A stretch of DNA of 53,129 nt from the NCBI GenBank assembly GCA_013203665.1, contig JABMPU010000069.1, forward strand, positions 1-53,129, given 5' to 3'. This document shows, in pieces, positions 27,173 through 35,061 of this stretch. Each line of letters opens with the position of its first letter. Position 1 is the stretch's first letter. The DNA is from Armatimonadota bacterium (lineage in GTDB: Bacteria; Cloacimonadota; Cloacimonadia; Cloacimonadales; TCS61). Under the pieces are notes generated by a model. That model was given only the letters and a program-made list of their open reading frames with translations. It did not search any database and had not been told where the DNA came from. Made by a program: the position numbers and the translations under genes.

Positions 27173-28147
27173 ATGATACAGATTAAAAAACATGTTTTCC
27201 ATCTTGCATTTCTGTTATTGATGATAATATGTCTTAATTTCATTGGCTGTAAAGATGGTAGCATTGTAGAAATCCCTACCGTTGATGATGATAAGTATCC
27301 ATTTAGATACGATATAAATGCCAGTTGGAGTTCCGGACATGATTTAATCGTCTATTATAATGGATCTCATTCTAATGGGCATCACACTGTTACCGATTCA
27401 ACATTTGGTATTTACATTAAAGATTTGCAAACAGATAGTACATCAATTTGTTCAATTGATCTGATGATGGGTGGAGGTGGTCTAAGCTTGTCTCCTGATA
27501 ACCAATGGTTTATTTTCGAAGCAGTATATAATATCTACAAGTTGCCATTTGAAATTCCTTTTGATATGAGCAAGATTGAGCTGATTGGCAGTGATACAGG
27601 ACCTAACCTATTTCCAAAATGGTCACGCAATGGAGATCTAATAGCTGTGGACATCCGACTTGGTGATCCGGGTATCTATATAATGGAAGAAGATGGATCT
27701 GATAAGCACAAGGTTGGACCATGGGGTGGGAGATATCCTTATTTTTCTCAAGATAATGAGTACATCTATTGTAGTGGATATCCTGGTTATGGTGAAAACT
27801 GGGAGATATTTAAAATTAATTACTCAGAGAACACTTACTCACAAATAACTTTTTTTAATGAATTTGATCACATAAATTATGTTTTACCAAGCTACGATGA
27901 AAATATTCTTATTTTCTCTGCAAGGCATATAGATGATTGGGGTACATACATATACCGCTATGATGTAAGTGCAGATGAACTCACTAGACTCATAGACAAA
28001 TATGCTGAGGCATGGGACTGGAATTATGAAGATGATACTATCCTCTACACTTATTGTCCTTCAGTAGAACAAGGGAATATTAACGGATTCCTATGGACAA
28101 TGAAGCCGGATGGTTCAGAAAAACAACAGATAACTTTTATTGAATAG
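27173..28147 (+). CDS. PD40 / TolB-like beta-propeller lipoprotein
   Basis: A 324-aa protein with a lipoprotein signal: hydrophobic helix then FIGC, so Cys26 should be lipidated. The mature part contains five or so propeller strands of the PD40 (WD40-like) type, seen as 'LSLSPDNQWFIFE', 'PKWSRNGDLIAV', 'PYFSQDNEYIYCSG', 'PSYDENILIFSA' and 'DWNYEDDTILYT'. It has no T9SS tail. It is the first gene of unit 1 and is followed after nine bases by the S8 peptidase-like gene with a T9SS tail. A role as binding partner or protective companion of that cargo is inference. Confidence 0.8.
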   Translation: MIQIKKHVFHLAFLLLMIICLNFIGCKDGSIVEIPTVDDDKYPFRYDINASWSSGHDLIVYYNGSHSNGHHTVTDSTFGIYIKDLQTDSTSICSIDLMMGGGGLSLSPDNQWFIFEAVYNIYKLPFEIPFDMSKIELIGSDTGPNLFPKWSRNGDLIAVDIRLGDPGIYIMEEDGSDKHKVGPWGGRYPYFSQDNEYIYCSGYPGYGENWEIFKINYSENTYSQITFFNEFDHINYVLPSYDENILIFSARHIDDWGTYIYRYDVSADELTRLIDKYAEAWDWNYEDDTILYTYCPSVEQGNINGFLWTMKPDGSEKQQITFIE

Positions 28148-28156
28148 GAGGCTATT

Positions 28157-30148
28157 ATGAAAGTTTTAGTAAGTCTTTTAGTTGCATTTTTTTGTTTATA
28201 CTTGCACAGTATTCCAAATAATGAAGTCTTGTTTAGAGACTCTGGAGATTGTGTTAGTATTTCAGGAAGTTCTTCATTTCCTGTTAATCAGACTACAATT
28301 GTAAATGAAACGTTGCTAGATACTCTTTTGTATTATAATGCTGAAAGCTTAGAAAAAGTGTTTCCTTCTTTTAATTCGGAAGATATTTATGCAACAAATT
28401 TTTGGGGAATGGATATCCTTCTCAATGACCTTTCAAATATCTATAAAATTACAACAAGCGATAGCATTAACGCCCATAATCTTATTTATACACTATCAAA
28501 TGATACTACTTTTTATTACATAGATTATGCTGAGAGCAGTTACTGTCCAATATCAGATGATGGTGAAATTTCAAGTGTTAGAGTCGTTCCTGATGATGAA
28601 TTGTTTCCACAACAATGGTATCTATATAATAATGGTCAACCTGGTGATATTAATATTTTAGATGCTTGGGATATTTCAATGGGAGATGAAAATATAAAAA
28701 CTGGTATAATTGAACTTGGATATGCTTATCAACATGAAGATATGTCTGGACGATTAAAATATAGTGGGGGAAGTTATGCAAGTAGTCATGCGACCGGTAC
28801 TACAGGTTTAATAACTGCAAACCATAATAATAATTACATCGCAGGTGTAACAGCAACATGTAAATCTCGAAGCTATGGCTTTGGCTCAGGTAATGATAAT
28901 ATTTGTAATGCATTTAATAGTGCTTTTGATAACAATTGCAGAATTTTAAACAATTCTTGGGGTTATTTAACTAATCCTCCTTACACAACTATCCTAAACA
29001 TAGATAATTTAATCAGGCAAGGTGTGTTGTTTGTTTGCTCTTCAGGTAATACTTATGGCTCTAGTAGAAGATATCCTTCTGCTTATCCTCTCCCAGGTAT
29101 ATTAGCTGTTGGTGCTTCAACGAAATTCTTTGAGAGAGCATCATATTCAACCTATCATGATCGATTGGATTTAGTGGCTCCCGGCGGAGAAGGACCAAAT
29201 TACTTAGATAAAATGATTTTACTAAATTTAACTAATTCCTATTGCTATAATACTGGTACATCTTTTTCTTCTCCACTCGTTTCCGGTGCTGCAGCATTAT
29301 GTCTTTCCCTTAATCCCAATCTATATCCTGAAGATATTGAGCATATTTTAAAGCAAACAGCTAATTCAGACATTAACGTACCAGGTTGGGATAGCGAGAC
29401 AGGTCATGGTATACTTGATGTTCACAATGTCTTATCGTATATCCAAAATCACACTTTTGAACATTTTAGTGTAACTAATATTAGTGGACAATTAGTTCAA
29501 AGCTGGTATCATCAACATTTTTATGAAACTTTCAAAGTCCCAAACGGAATTTATTACGCAAAAAGATATAAAATTGAAACAGATATTGATTTTATACCCA
29601 ATTCAGATGATTTCGAAATTTGGCCAATAAGTATAAATGCAGGTTTCAGAGATAATAGTCCTGGTGATGGATTCAACAATTCAGAAATAGTTAATATTGA
29701 TTATGTAAATAATACTTGTACTGTTAGAACATATGCTTTTAAACTTCGGTATACTGATGGTACTTTTTTCCGTTGGTTTCCCTGTGAACCATCAGATATA
29801 ATTTTGGAAATAACTGTCTCATCAGATCTTTATGGAACTTCCATTGATAATCAAGCTACTACTTTAATGAATTATGAATTACATTCCAACCACCCCAACC
29901 CCTTCAACCCATCCACAATTATTTCCTACAGCCTGGTAGATAATATCAATAATCCCCAAATCGAAATCTACAACATCAAGGGGCAAAGAGTAAAAAGTTT
30001 TCAACTTGAAGAAAAAGCTGGAGAAAGTTCTATCGTCTGGAATGGGAAAGATGAAAACGATAAATCGGTCAGTTCCGGTGTGTATTTCTATCGGTTGATA
30101 AATGAAGAAAAGACAATCCAAAACAAAAAAATGCTTTTAATTAAATAG
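28157..30148 (+). CDS. Subtilisin-like (S8) secreted protein with T9SS tail
   Basis: A 663-aa exported protein: signal peptide (1-18), N-terminal region, S8 domain (about 150-430), a beta-rich spacer, and a C-terminal sorting domain from about 575 ('HPNPFNPSTIISYSL' to 'KKMLLIK'). Catalytic His211 (SSHATG), oxyanion Asn298 (SSGN) and Ser369 (GTSFSSPLVSGAAAL) are present. The position of the catalytic Asp (usual VIDTG) reads IIELG, i.e. Glu186. Activity may therefore be reduced, altered or lost. SD TAGGAGG. Coupled to the upstream lipoprotein. Confidence 0.88.
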   Translation: MKVLVSLLVAFFCLYLHSIPNNEVLFRDSGDCVSISGSSSFPVNQTTIVNETLLDTLLYYNAESLEKVFPSFNSEDIYATNFWGMDILLNDLSNIYKITTSDSINAHNLIYTLSNDTTFYYIDYAESSYCPISDDGEISSVRVVPDDELFPQQWYLYNNGQPGDINILDAWDISMGDENIKTGIIELGYAYQHEDMSGRLKYSGGSYASSHATGTTGLITANHNNNYIAGVTATCKSRSYGFGSGNDNICNAFNSAFDNNCRILNNSWGYLTNPPYTTILNIDNLIRQGVLFVCSSGNTYGSSRRYPSAYPLPGILAVGASTKFFERASYSTYHDRLDLVAPGGEGPNYLDKMILLNLTNSYCYNTGTSFSSPLVSGAAALCLSLNPNLYPEDIEHILKQTANSDINVPGWDSETGHGILDVHNVLSYIQNHTFEHFSVTNISGQLVQSWYHQHFYETFKVPNGIYYAKRYKIETDIDFIPNSDDFEIWPISINAGFRDNSPGDGFNNSEIVNIDYVNNTCTVRTYAFKLRYTDGTFFRWFPCEPSDIILEITVSSDLYGTSIDNQATTLMNYELHSNHPNPFNPSTIISYSLVDNINNPQIEIYNIKGQRVKSFQLEEKAGESSIVWNGKDENDKSVSSGVYFYRLINEEKTIQNKKMLLIK

Positions 30149-30211
30149 TCCAGCTTCGTACCGAACGCTTTCAGGACGTCGTAACAAGGAGGAAAAGACT
30201 AAAGATGAAAA

Positions 30212-30283
30212 GAGAAAAGTATTTAATTTCGATAATTAAACACAACTGATTTATTATGGCTGGAAAATGTTAACAAAAAAATA
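30212..30283 (+). promoter_or_regulatory. Shared leader element, copy 2
   Basis: Same sequence as copies 1 and 3: GAAAAGTATTTAATTTCGAT, AATTAAACACAACTGAT, then TGGCTGGAAAATGTTAAC and an A run. With copy 3 it also shares the preceding 'ACTAAAGATGAAAAG' and a following AAAAAAGGAG that serves as the SD of the next gene. It ends 18 bases before the ATG at 30301. Confidence 0.65.
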
Positions 30284-30300
30284 CAAAAAAGGAGAAAAAA

Positions 30301-31242
30301 ATGAAGAAGATTTTTTTAATAATGCTTTTGCTAACGGTATTGGTGAGTATGCTTTTAGCAGAAAAATGGATCTACGAGATGGAAAACATTACCATACCGG
30401 TTGGAGAAGGAGAGGATGAACTTTATGTATATGATTCTCCTGACCATCTCGAAGACGCACCTGATTATGGACCTAAAAAATTGGCTTTAGATGGAGCAGA
30501 TAATTTATACATAGCTAATCTGAATAAGAAAAATGAACTTTTAATCAAAAAATTCGATTTAAATGGATGTTACTTATGTTCTATGAGAAGCAACGATGGT
30601 ATTGCTGACTTTATGTTTTGCGATAATAAGTTGTATGTGCTTAAAACGAAAGCCATAAACACGATAGATCGAATATTTTACCTACATGTATTTTCGAATG
30701 AATTTGTCTTGATTGACTCTCTCATATTACAAAACGAAATTATTGCTATTGGAAATAAATTAATTTCAAATAATCAAGGTGAAATAGGAGTTACAAAAGG
30801 TTGTTCATTTGAAAAAATTGGTTTAGAAAAAAAGAAAGCTGTGATTCTTGAAGATTCTGAATTATTTGAAAACATAACTGTTAATTACGATTGGAGAAAA
30901 AAGGAGCGTATAGTATTTTTTAAAGATACAAATAAAGAAGTCAATCTCTATGAATTATGGGATGTAAGTTATCATAATTTTTTAAACATTGATAAATACA
31001 ATAATATGTACTATGAATTAATTTATTTGAAAAACAACATTGAGACGGAAATCGTTATTTTGTCAAATAAAGGAAAACCTATTAGTACAAATATACATAT
31101 TGAAAATTATGAAAATTATGGTTTGAAGTTGATGTGGCCTCCTGAACTTTTTGCAGGAAAAGATGGTTCACTATATCAACTAATTCCAATGAAAGATAGA
31201 GTCGAAATCAGGAAATGGCATAAAGTCGGGGAGGAAAAATGA
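30301..31242 (+). CDS. Secreted protein, probable beta-propeller
   Basis: A 313-aa protein with signal peptide (1-20, cleavage after LLA). Several short blade-like motifs occur: 'PKKLALDGADNLYIANL', 'IKKFDLNGCYLCSM', 'DNKLYVLK' and 'PPELFAGKDGSLYQLIPM', as in NHL or six-bladed propellers. No lipobox and no T9SS tail. First gene of unit 2, overlapping the NlpC-like cargo gene by 4 bases (ATGA). SD AAAAAAGGAGAAAAAA. Role not recognised; the parallel with the propeller lipoprotein of unit 1 suggests equivalent function. Confidence 0.7.
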   Translation: MKKIFLIMLLLTVLVSMLLAEKWIYEMENITIPVGEGEDELYVYDSPDHLEDAPDYGPKKLALDGADNLYIANLNKKNELLIKKFDLNGCYLCSMRSNDGIADFMFCDNKLYVLKTKAINTIDRIFYLHVFSNEFVLIDSLILQNEIIAIGNKLISNNQGEIGVTKGCSFEKIGLEKKKAVILEDSELFENITVNYDWRKKERIVFFKDTNKEVNLYELWDVSYHNFLNIDKYNNMYYELIYLKNNIETEIVILSNKGKPISTNIHIENYENYGLKLMWPPELFAGKDGSLYQLIPMKDRVEIRKWHKVGEEK

Positions 31243-32207
31243 GATTCAGAATACTTATAATGCTTATTATAGTCATACCAACGTTTGTTTTCTCTCAGGC
31301 AGTAAACATTGCAGAAGATTATCGTGATCTGGAATGGTATGTTTATTTATCTAATATAACTTATAATTACAGTTCTTCTGGTGATCCACAATTAGGATAC
31401 ACTGATAATTATCCCTGTGACTGGGAAGATCAAATGTACACTTATCAATACGGGATGCCATATCACTATGGGGGAAGAGATACTTTTGACCAATGGGATG
31501 ATGAATATGATTTAGGAACATATGGACCAGGTGCTCATGATGATCACCATCCAGGTTCTCTTACTTGGGCTGCAGGAATTGACTGCTCAGGATTAGTTGG
31601 CCGCTGCTGGGAAGTTAGTGAGGATATCATTGATGATTTTAGTTGTACATATATTGTAAATAGTTATCCTGAAATAACCCAGGGTCAGCTATTACCAGGA
31701 GATTGTTTTGCAAGAGCAGGATTCCATGCATTGCTTTTTCATTCATGGTACGATGCAACACAAGTTAATGTAATAGAAGCTGTGGCAACAGACTATAATG
31801 AAGTCGTAAGGAATCAAGTTGTTCAAAACATATTTGAAATAGATTATCTATTATACACAAAAAATCTCACGATGTACTCAGAAACAGGAACAAATATTGA
31901 GGATACAACTATTTCAGAACGCATAATAAAACTAACCAACTATCCCAATCCATTCAATCCAATAACAACAATCTCCTACAGCCTGGCAGCAAATATAAAA
32001 AATCCCCAAATAGAAATCTACAATTTGAAAGGGCAAAAGGTGTATAGCTTTCAATTGGAAGAAAAAGCTGGAGAAAGTTCTATCGTCTGGAATGGAACTG
32101 ATGAAAATGATAAATCAGTCAGTTCCGGTGTGTATTTCTACCAGCTTGTAAATGAAGGGAAGTCGGTGCAGTCGCGCAAGATGCTTGATAAATTTATTTA
32201 TTGCTAA
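31239..32207 (+). CDS. NlpC/P60-like secreted protein with T9SS tail
   Basis: A 322-aa exported protein: signal peptide (1-19), then an NlpC/P60-like fold with the nucleophile motif GIDCSGLVGR (Cys116), 'LLPGDCFA' and His163 in FHALLF. The C-terminal sorting domain starts 'YPNPFNPITTISYSL' at about 230. Such folds usually cut peptidoglycan cross-peptides or related amide bonds; target unknown. Oddity: the usual last residues 'RKMLLxK' are replaced by 'RKMLDKFIYC', as if the 3' end was altered by a small indel. ATGA coupling to the upstream gene. Confidence 0.82.
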   Translation: MRFRILIMLIIVIPTFVFSQAVNIAEDYRDLEWYVYLSNITYNYSSSGDPQLGYTDNYPCDWEDQMYTYQYGMPYHYGGRDTFDQWDDEYDLGTYGPGAHDDHHPGSLTWAAGIDCSGLVGRCWEVSEDIIDDFSCTYIVNSYPEITQGQLLPGDCFARAGFHALLFHSWYDATQVNVIEAVATDYNEVVRNQVVQNIFEIDYLLYTKNLTMYSETGTNIEDTTISERIIKLTNYPNPFNPITTISYSLAANIKNPQIEIYNLKGQKVYSFQLEEKAGESSIVWNGTDENDKSVSSGVYFYQLVNEGKSVQSRKMLDKFIYC

Positions 32208-32370
32208 CAATCTCTCTTCTCCCATTTTCTGTGAAAAGGGAAATGAGAAAAGGGAGCTTTTGAAATAGAAAATTTAAAATGTAAAGTGTAAAATTGAAAA
32301 TTTTAAAGGAGGTAACCATGCACGATCCATAGGATAAAGGAAAAAGGTTAAAGGATAAAGGAAAACACTA
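32208..32370. other. Intergenic region with low-complexity repeats and a five-codon ORF
   Basis: Between unit 2 and leader copy 3. It contains 'GGATAAAGGAAAAAGGTTAAAGGATAAAGGAAAA', a purine-rich direct repeat, and a strong SD (AAAGGAGGTAACC) followed by ATG CAC GAT CCA TAG at about 32318-32332, which looks like the truncated remains of a gene start. Confidence 0.4.
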
Positions 32371-32453
32371 AAGATGAAAAGTGAAAAGTATTTAATTTCG
32401 ATAATTAAACACAGCCGGATATATATGACGGCTGGAAACTGTTAACCAAAAAA
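32371..32453 (+). promoter_or_regulatory. Shared leader element, copy 3
   Basis: GAAAAGTATTTAATTTCGAT, AATTAAACACAGCCG, ATATATATGA, CGGCTGGAAACTGTTAAC and an A run. Here the hairpin arms read CAGCCG and CGGCTG, a perfect 6-bp stem. In copy 1 the arms are CAACC and GTTGG, which suggests compensatory change and hence RNA structure. It ends about 20 bases before ATG 32475. Confidence 0.65.
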
Positions 32454-32474
32454 ATGTTAAAAAAGGAGTAAGAA

Positions 32475-33320
32475 ATGAAGAAAGAATTTATAACTACATT
32501 TATTATTATACTATCAATAGTATTTGCTTTAAAAATGCTCTATTCTGAAGAAAAAATGGAATCCCAAAATTATTACATCCAGGCATTAAAAGAATCATTT
32601 GATGGTAATCAGGTAGACCTTGGTTTTCCTGAACCACCAGATGATGTGTATTTTTTTCCAATTGATGTTAATGTGAGAGGATATGCTTTTTTGGATACTG
32701 TGTTGATAAACCAATGGCAGATACCCGAGGACATATTGTTAAATATGTCCGATGAAGGTTTGATGGTTACTTGTTTAAACTTACCATATTTTCATGCCAA
32801 GAGTAATCTACCTAGTTCCACGCTTTTTCCAATTAAAGATAAATTGCAATTTGCAATAAACAATTTTAATGGATTACAAGAACTATTAAAAAGAGAAAAT
32901 ATACATAAGAAACTGAAACAATTGTATATTACACCGGAATTCAGATTGGGAGAGCATGGATTGACACCTGGACAAAGATCGAGACATTATAAAGTAAGAA
33001 TAAGCTATCTCGCTAAATTATTAGCATATAAAGAAATCCTGATAAGATATTCTGAGGAAGAGCTGTTGGAGATATTCGATCGAACCTCTGCTCGTTATTG
33101 GTCTCCTGATGAGATAATAACTTCCGGAGATGGAAATTGTCTCGCTGGTAGAATTATGTATCTTTTAAACTATAAACCCTTTCTTGATTATATGAAGAAA
33201 AGAAGTATTCTGGATAGTCATATCTTCACGATTGATTTCTATAAATATCTCTCCTCATTTGAATATATGGAAATTCAGGATAACTTATCAGAAGTAGTAT
33301 CGAAAAGGAGGAAAAAATGA
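32475..33320 (+). CDS. Exported or membrane-anchored protein of unknown function
   Basis: A 281-aa protein with one N-terminal hydrophobic segment (about 6-22: FITTFIIILSIVFALKM) that may be a signal peptide or anchor. 'WQIPEDILLNMSDEGLMVTCLNLPY' (about 76-101) is a striking conserved-looking block, followed by a largely helical body with 'LTPGQRSRHYKVRISYLAKLLAYKEIL' and a basic end (SKRRKK). It occupies the first position of unit 3 but is not a propeller, unlike its counterparts. Overlaps the next gene by ATGA. Not recognised. Confidence 0.65.
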   Translation: MKKEFITTFIIILSIVFALKMLYSEEKMESQNYYIQALKESFDGNQVDLGFPEPPDDVYFFPIDVNVRGYAFLDTVLINQWQIPEDILLNMSDEGLMVTCLNLPYFHAKSNLPSSTLFPIKDKLQFAINNFNGLQELLKRENIHKKLKQLYITPEFRLGEHGLTPGQRSRHYKVRISYLAKLLAYKEILIRYSEEELLEIFDRTSARYWSPDEIITSGDGNCLAGRIMYLLNYKPFLDYMKKRSILDSHIFTIDFYKYLSSFEYMEIQDNLSEVVSKRRKK

Positions 33321-34795
33321 AAGTAATCATGATAATTATACTGATAATTAATTACTCTATTCTGTTATTCTCTTATGATGATGTAATATGCTTTAATCCT
33401 AATAGACCTTTTCCTGATCGTATGAATGTTGTTGAAAATGCATCTGGTTCTTCTAATTATGTGGATATTGGAACTTTCAATCCTGGTTTTAAAGATGAAT
33501 CAAATGGTATTTGGACATTTTATAATTTCACTCCAGAAGCGAGTGTACAAACCTATTATGGGGCTACCTGCTACGTTACCGAATGGTTTGAAATGTGGGC
33601 ATTGTCGAATAATGAAATTTACGTGCAAATGGTGCTTGCGGGTTGGGGTTATGGTACTACTGATTTTGACATATATTTGTATGACTCAGAGCAACAAACT
33701 ATATTGGCACATGGAGGAATGCTAGATCCTGGTCTGAACGAAACAATAAATTATACACCGATTTATACTGGGCAATATTGGCTGAAAGTCAGGTATTATG
33801 AAGGAACTGGTCATGCAGATGTTGATTTTTCTTACACTGCTTACTCACATTGGAGATTACGGGTTTGGGAAGAATCACAAACAGACCCAGTAGTAGATGA
33901 AACTAATAATCCTGGAGAATCAATGAGTCATGATGAGTGCCATTTTGATTGGATTGAAGATCAAGAACAGATATCAGTCGAAGCAACAAATTTGGTTGGA
34001 AGTGGTGGAAAGGGAGGTACCTTCTCTATTGATTATCCTTCATTTAGATATGGATTTTGGTTTGATACTGTTTATATTGGAGGTAATTCGATAGATGTTT
34101 GGGATATAGATAAGGAATTGGTATTTGAACATTATCAATATATTATAGATCATAATAATTGGCCTCCGGAAGTTATTATTGATTGGCCTACTTTAGAATA
34201 CAATTGTCATAATTTTGCTTGGATTATGGATGGTAATTGTGGTTCATCTCTACAATATTGGAAAAATTATATTGATCAGCTAGTTAATACTGGGATATGG
34301 ACTCCATGTGATGAAAACAACCCTAATGTGTCGATAGCTGTTTATGGTAATGGAGCACATTCAGCAATAAAAATTGGAGATGAATGGTGGTCTAAACTTG
34401 GATGTGCGCATGCAGTTATCCACGATCTACATGCTGCTTTCATTACCAATTCATATGGGAATGTAACTCAATGTTATAGAATTAGTGGTACATCAATAAC
34501 AAACAATCTTACAATATCAGAATTATTTCTTAGAAACCACCCCAATCCGTTCAACCCGTCCACAACCATCTCATACAGCCTTGCAGAGAATATCCAAAAT
34601 CCCCAAATAGAAATCTATAACATCAAAGGGCAAAAAGTGAAAAGCTATAAGTTGGAAGAAAAAACCGGAGTAAGTTCTATCGTCTGGAGTGGGAAAGATG
34701 AAAATGATAAATCAGTCAGTTCCGGTGTTTATTTCTACCGGCTGGTAAATGAAGGGAAAACCGTGCATACACGGAAAATGCTTTTGATGAAATAG
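33317..34795 (+). CDS. Papain-like-fold secreted protein with T9SS tail
   Basis: A 492-aa exported protein: signal peptide (1-19), a beta domain of pre-peptidase style (about 70-175; 'DFDIYLYDSEQQ', 'TGQYWLKVRY'), a predicted cysteine-peptidase-like domain with Cys297 (YNCHNFAWIM) and His348 (GAHSAIKIG) followed by 'WWSKLGCAHAVIHD', and a T9SS sorting domain from about 406 ('HPNPFNPSTTISYSL' to 'RKMLLMK'). The NCHxFAW / HSA / SKxG pattern resembles uncharacterised papain-like families; peptidase, amidase or transglutaminase-type activity cannot be separated. ATGA coupling to the upstream gene. Confidence 0.72.
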   Translation: MKVIMIIILIINYSILLFSYDDVICFNPNRPFPDRMNVVENASGSSNYVDIGTFNPGFKDESNGIWTFYNFTPEASVQTYYGATCYVTEWFEMWALSNNEIYVQMVLAGWGYGTTDFDIYLYDSEQQTILAHGGMLDPGLNETINYTPIYTGQYWLKVRYYEGTGHADVDFSYTAYSHWRLRVWEESQTDPVVDETNNPGESMSHDECHFDWIEDQEQISVEATNLVGSGGKGGTFSIDYPSFRYGFWFDTVYIGGNSIDVWDIDKELVFEHYQYIIDHNNWPPEVIIDWPTLEYNCHNFAWIMDGNCGSSLQYWKNYIDQLVNTGIWTPCDENNPNVSIAVYGNGAHSAIKIGDEWWSKLGCAHAVIHDLHAAFITNSYGNVTQCYRISGTSITNNLTISELFLRNHPNPFNPSTTISYSLAENIQNPQIEIYNIKGQKVKSYKLEEKTGVSSIVWSGKDENDKSVSSGVYFYRLVNEGKTVHTRKMLLMK

Positions 34796-34866
34796 CGGAA
34801 AGGGATTTGGTTAAGGGCATTTTGGTTGGTCGCCGCTTGCACATAAAACCATTTCCCTTTCGCTGA
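34793..34866. repeat. Inverted repeat after unit 3
   Basis: AGCGGAAAGGGA directly after the stop codon is mirrored by TCCCTTTCGCT about 50 bases later (one bulge). It could act as a transcript-end structure or be a dispersed element. Confidence 0.4.
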
Positions 34867-34921
34867 TTACAAACTTATTTGTAATGAGTAATCTGGCAAA
34901 TGAAAATTATTTACAATACAC

Positions 34922-35042
34922 AGAGAACACAAATAAAAAGAGAATCTCTGTGTTCTCTAAGGAAAAAAGATTACAAAGCTTCACAGATGAATATGTAAAA
35001 ACACAGATAAATTATCCGTGTTGATCCGTGTGAATCCGTGAG
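34922..35042. repeat. Hairpin and 'CCGTGTTGATCCGTGTGAATCCGTG' repeat
   Basis: AGAGAACACA (34922-34931) and TGTGTTCTCT (34949-34958) form a perfect 10-bp stem. Downstream, at about 35017-35040, the phrase ATCCGTGTTGATCCGTGTGA with a third CCGTG follows, a short triplicated motif related to 'TTCGTGTTGTTTCGTGTTAA' at 47286-47305. Confidence 0.55.
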
Positions 35043-35061
35043 CTAAAAAAGGAGGATTAAG

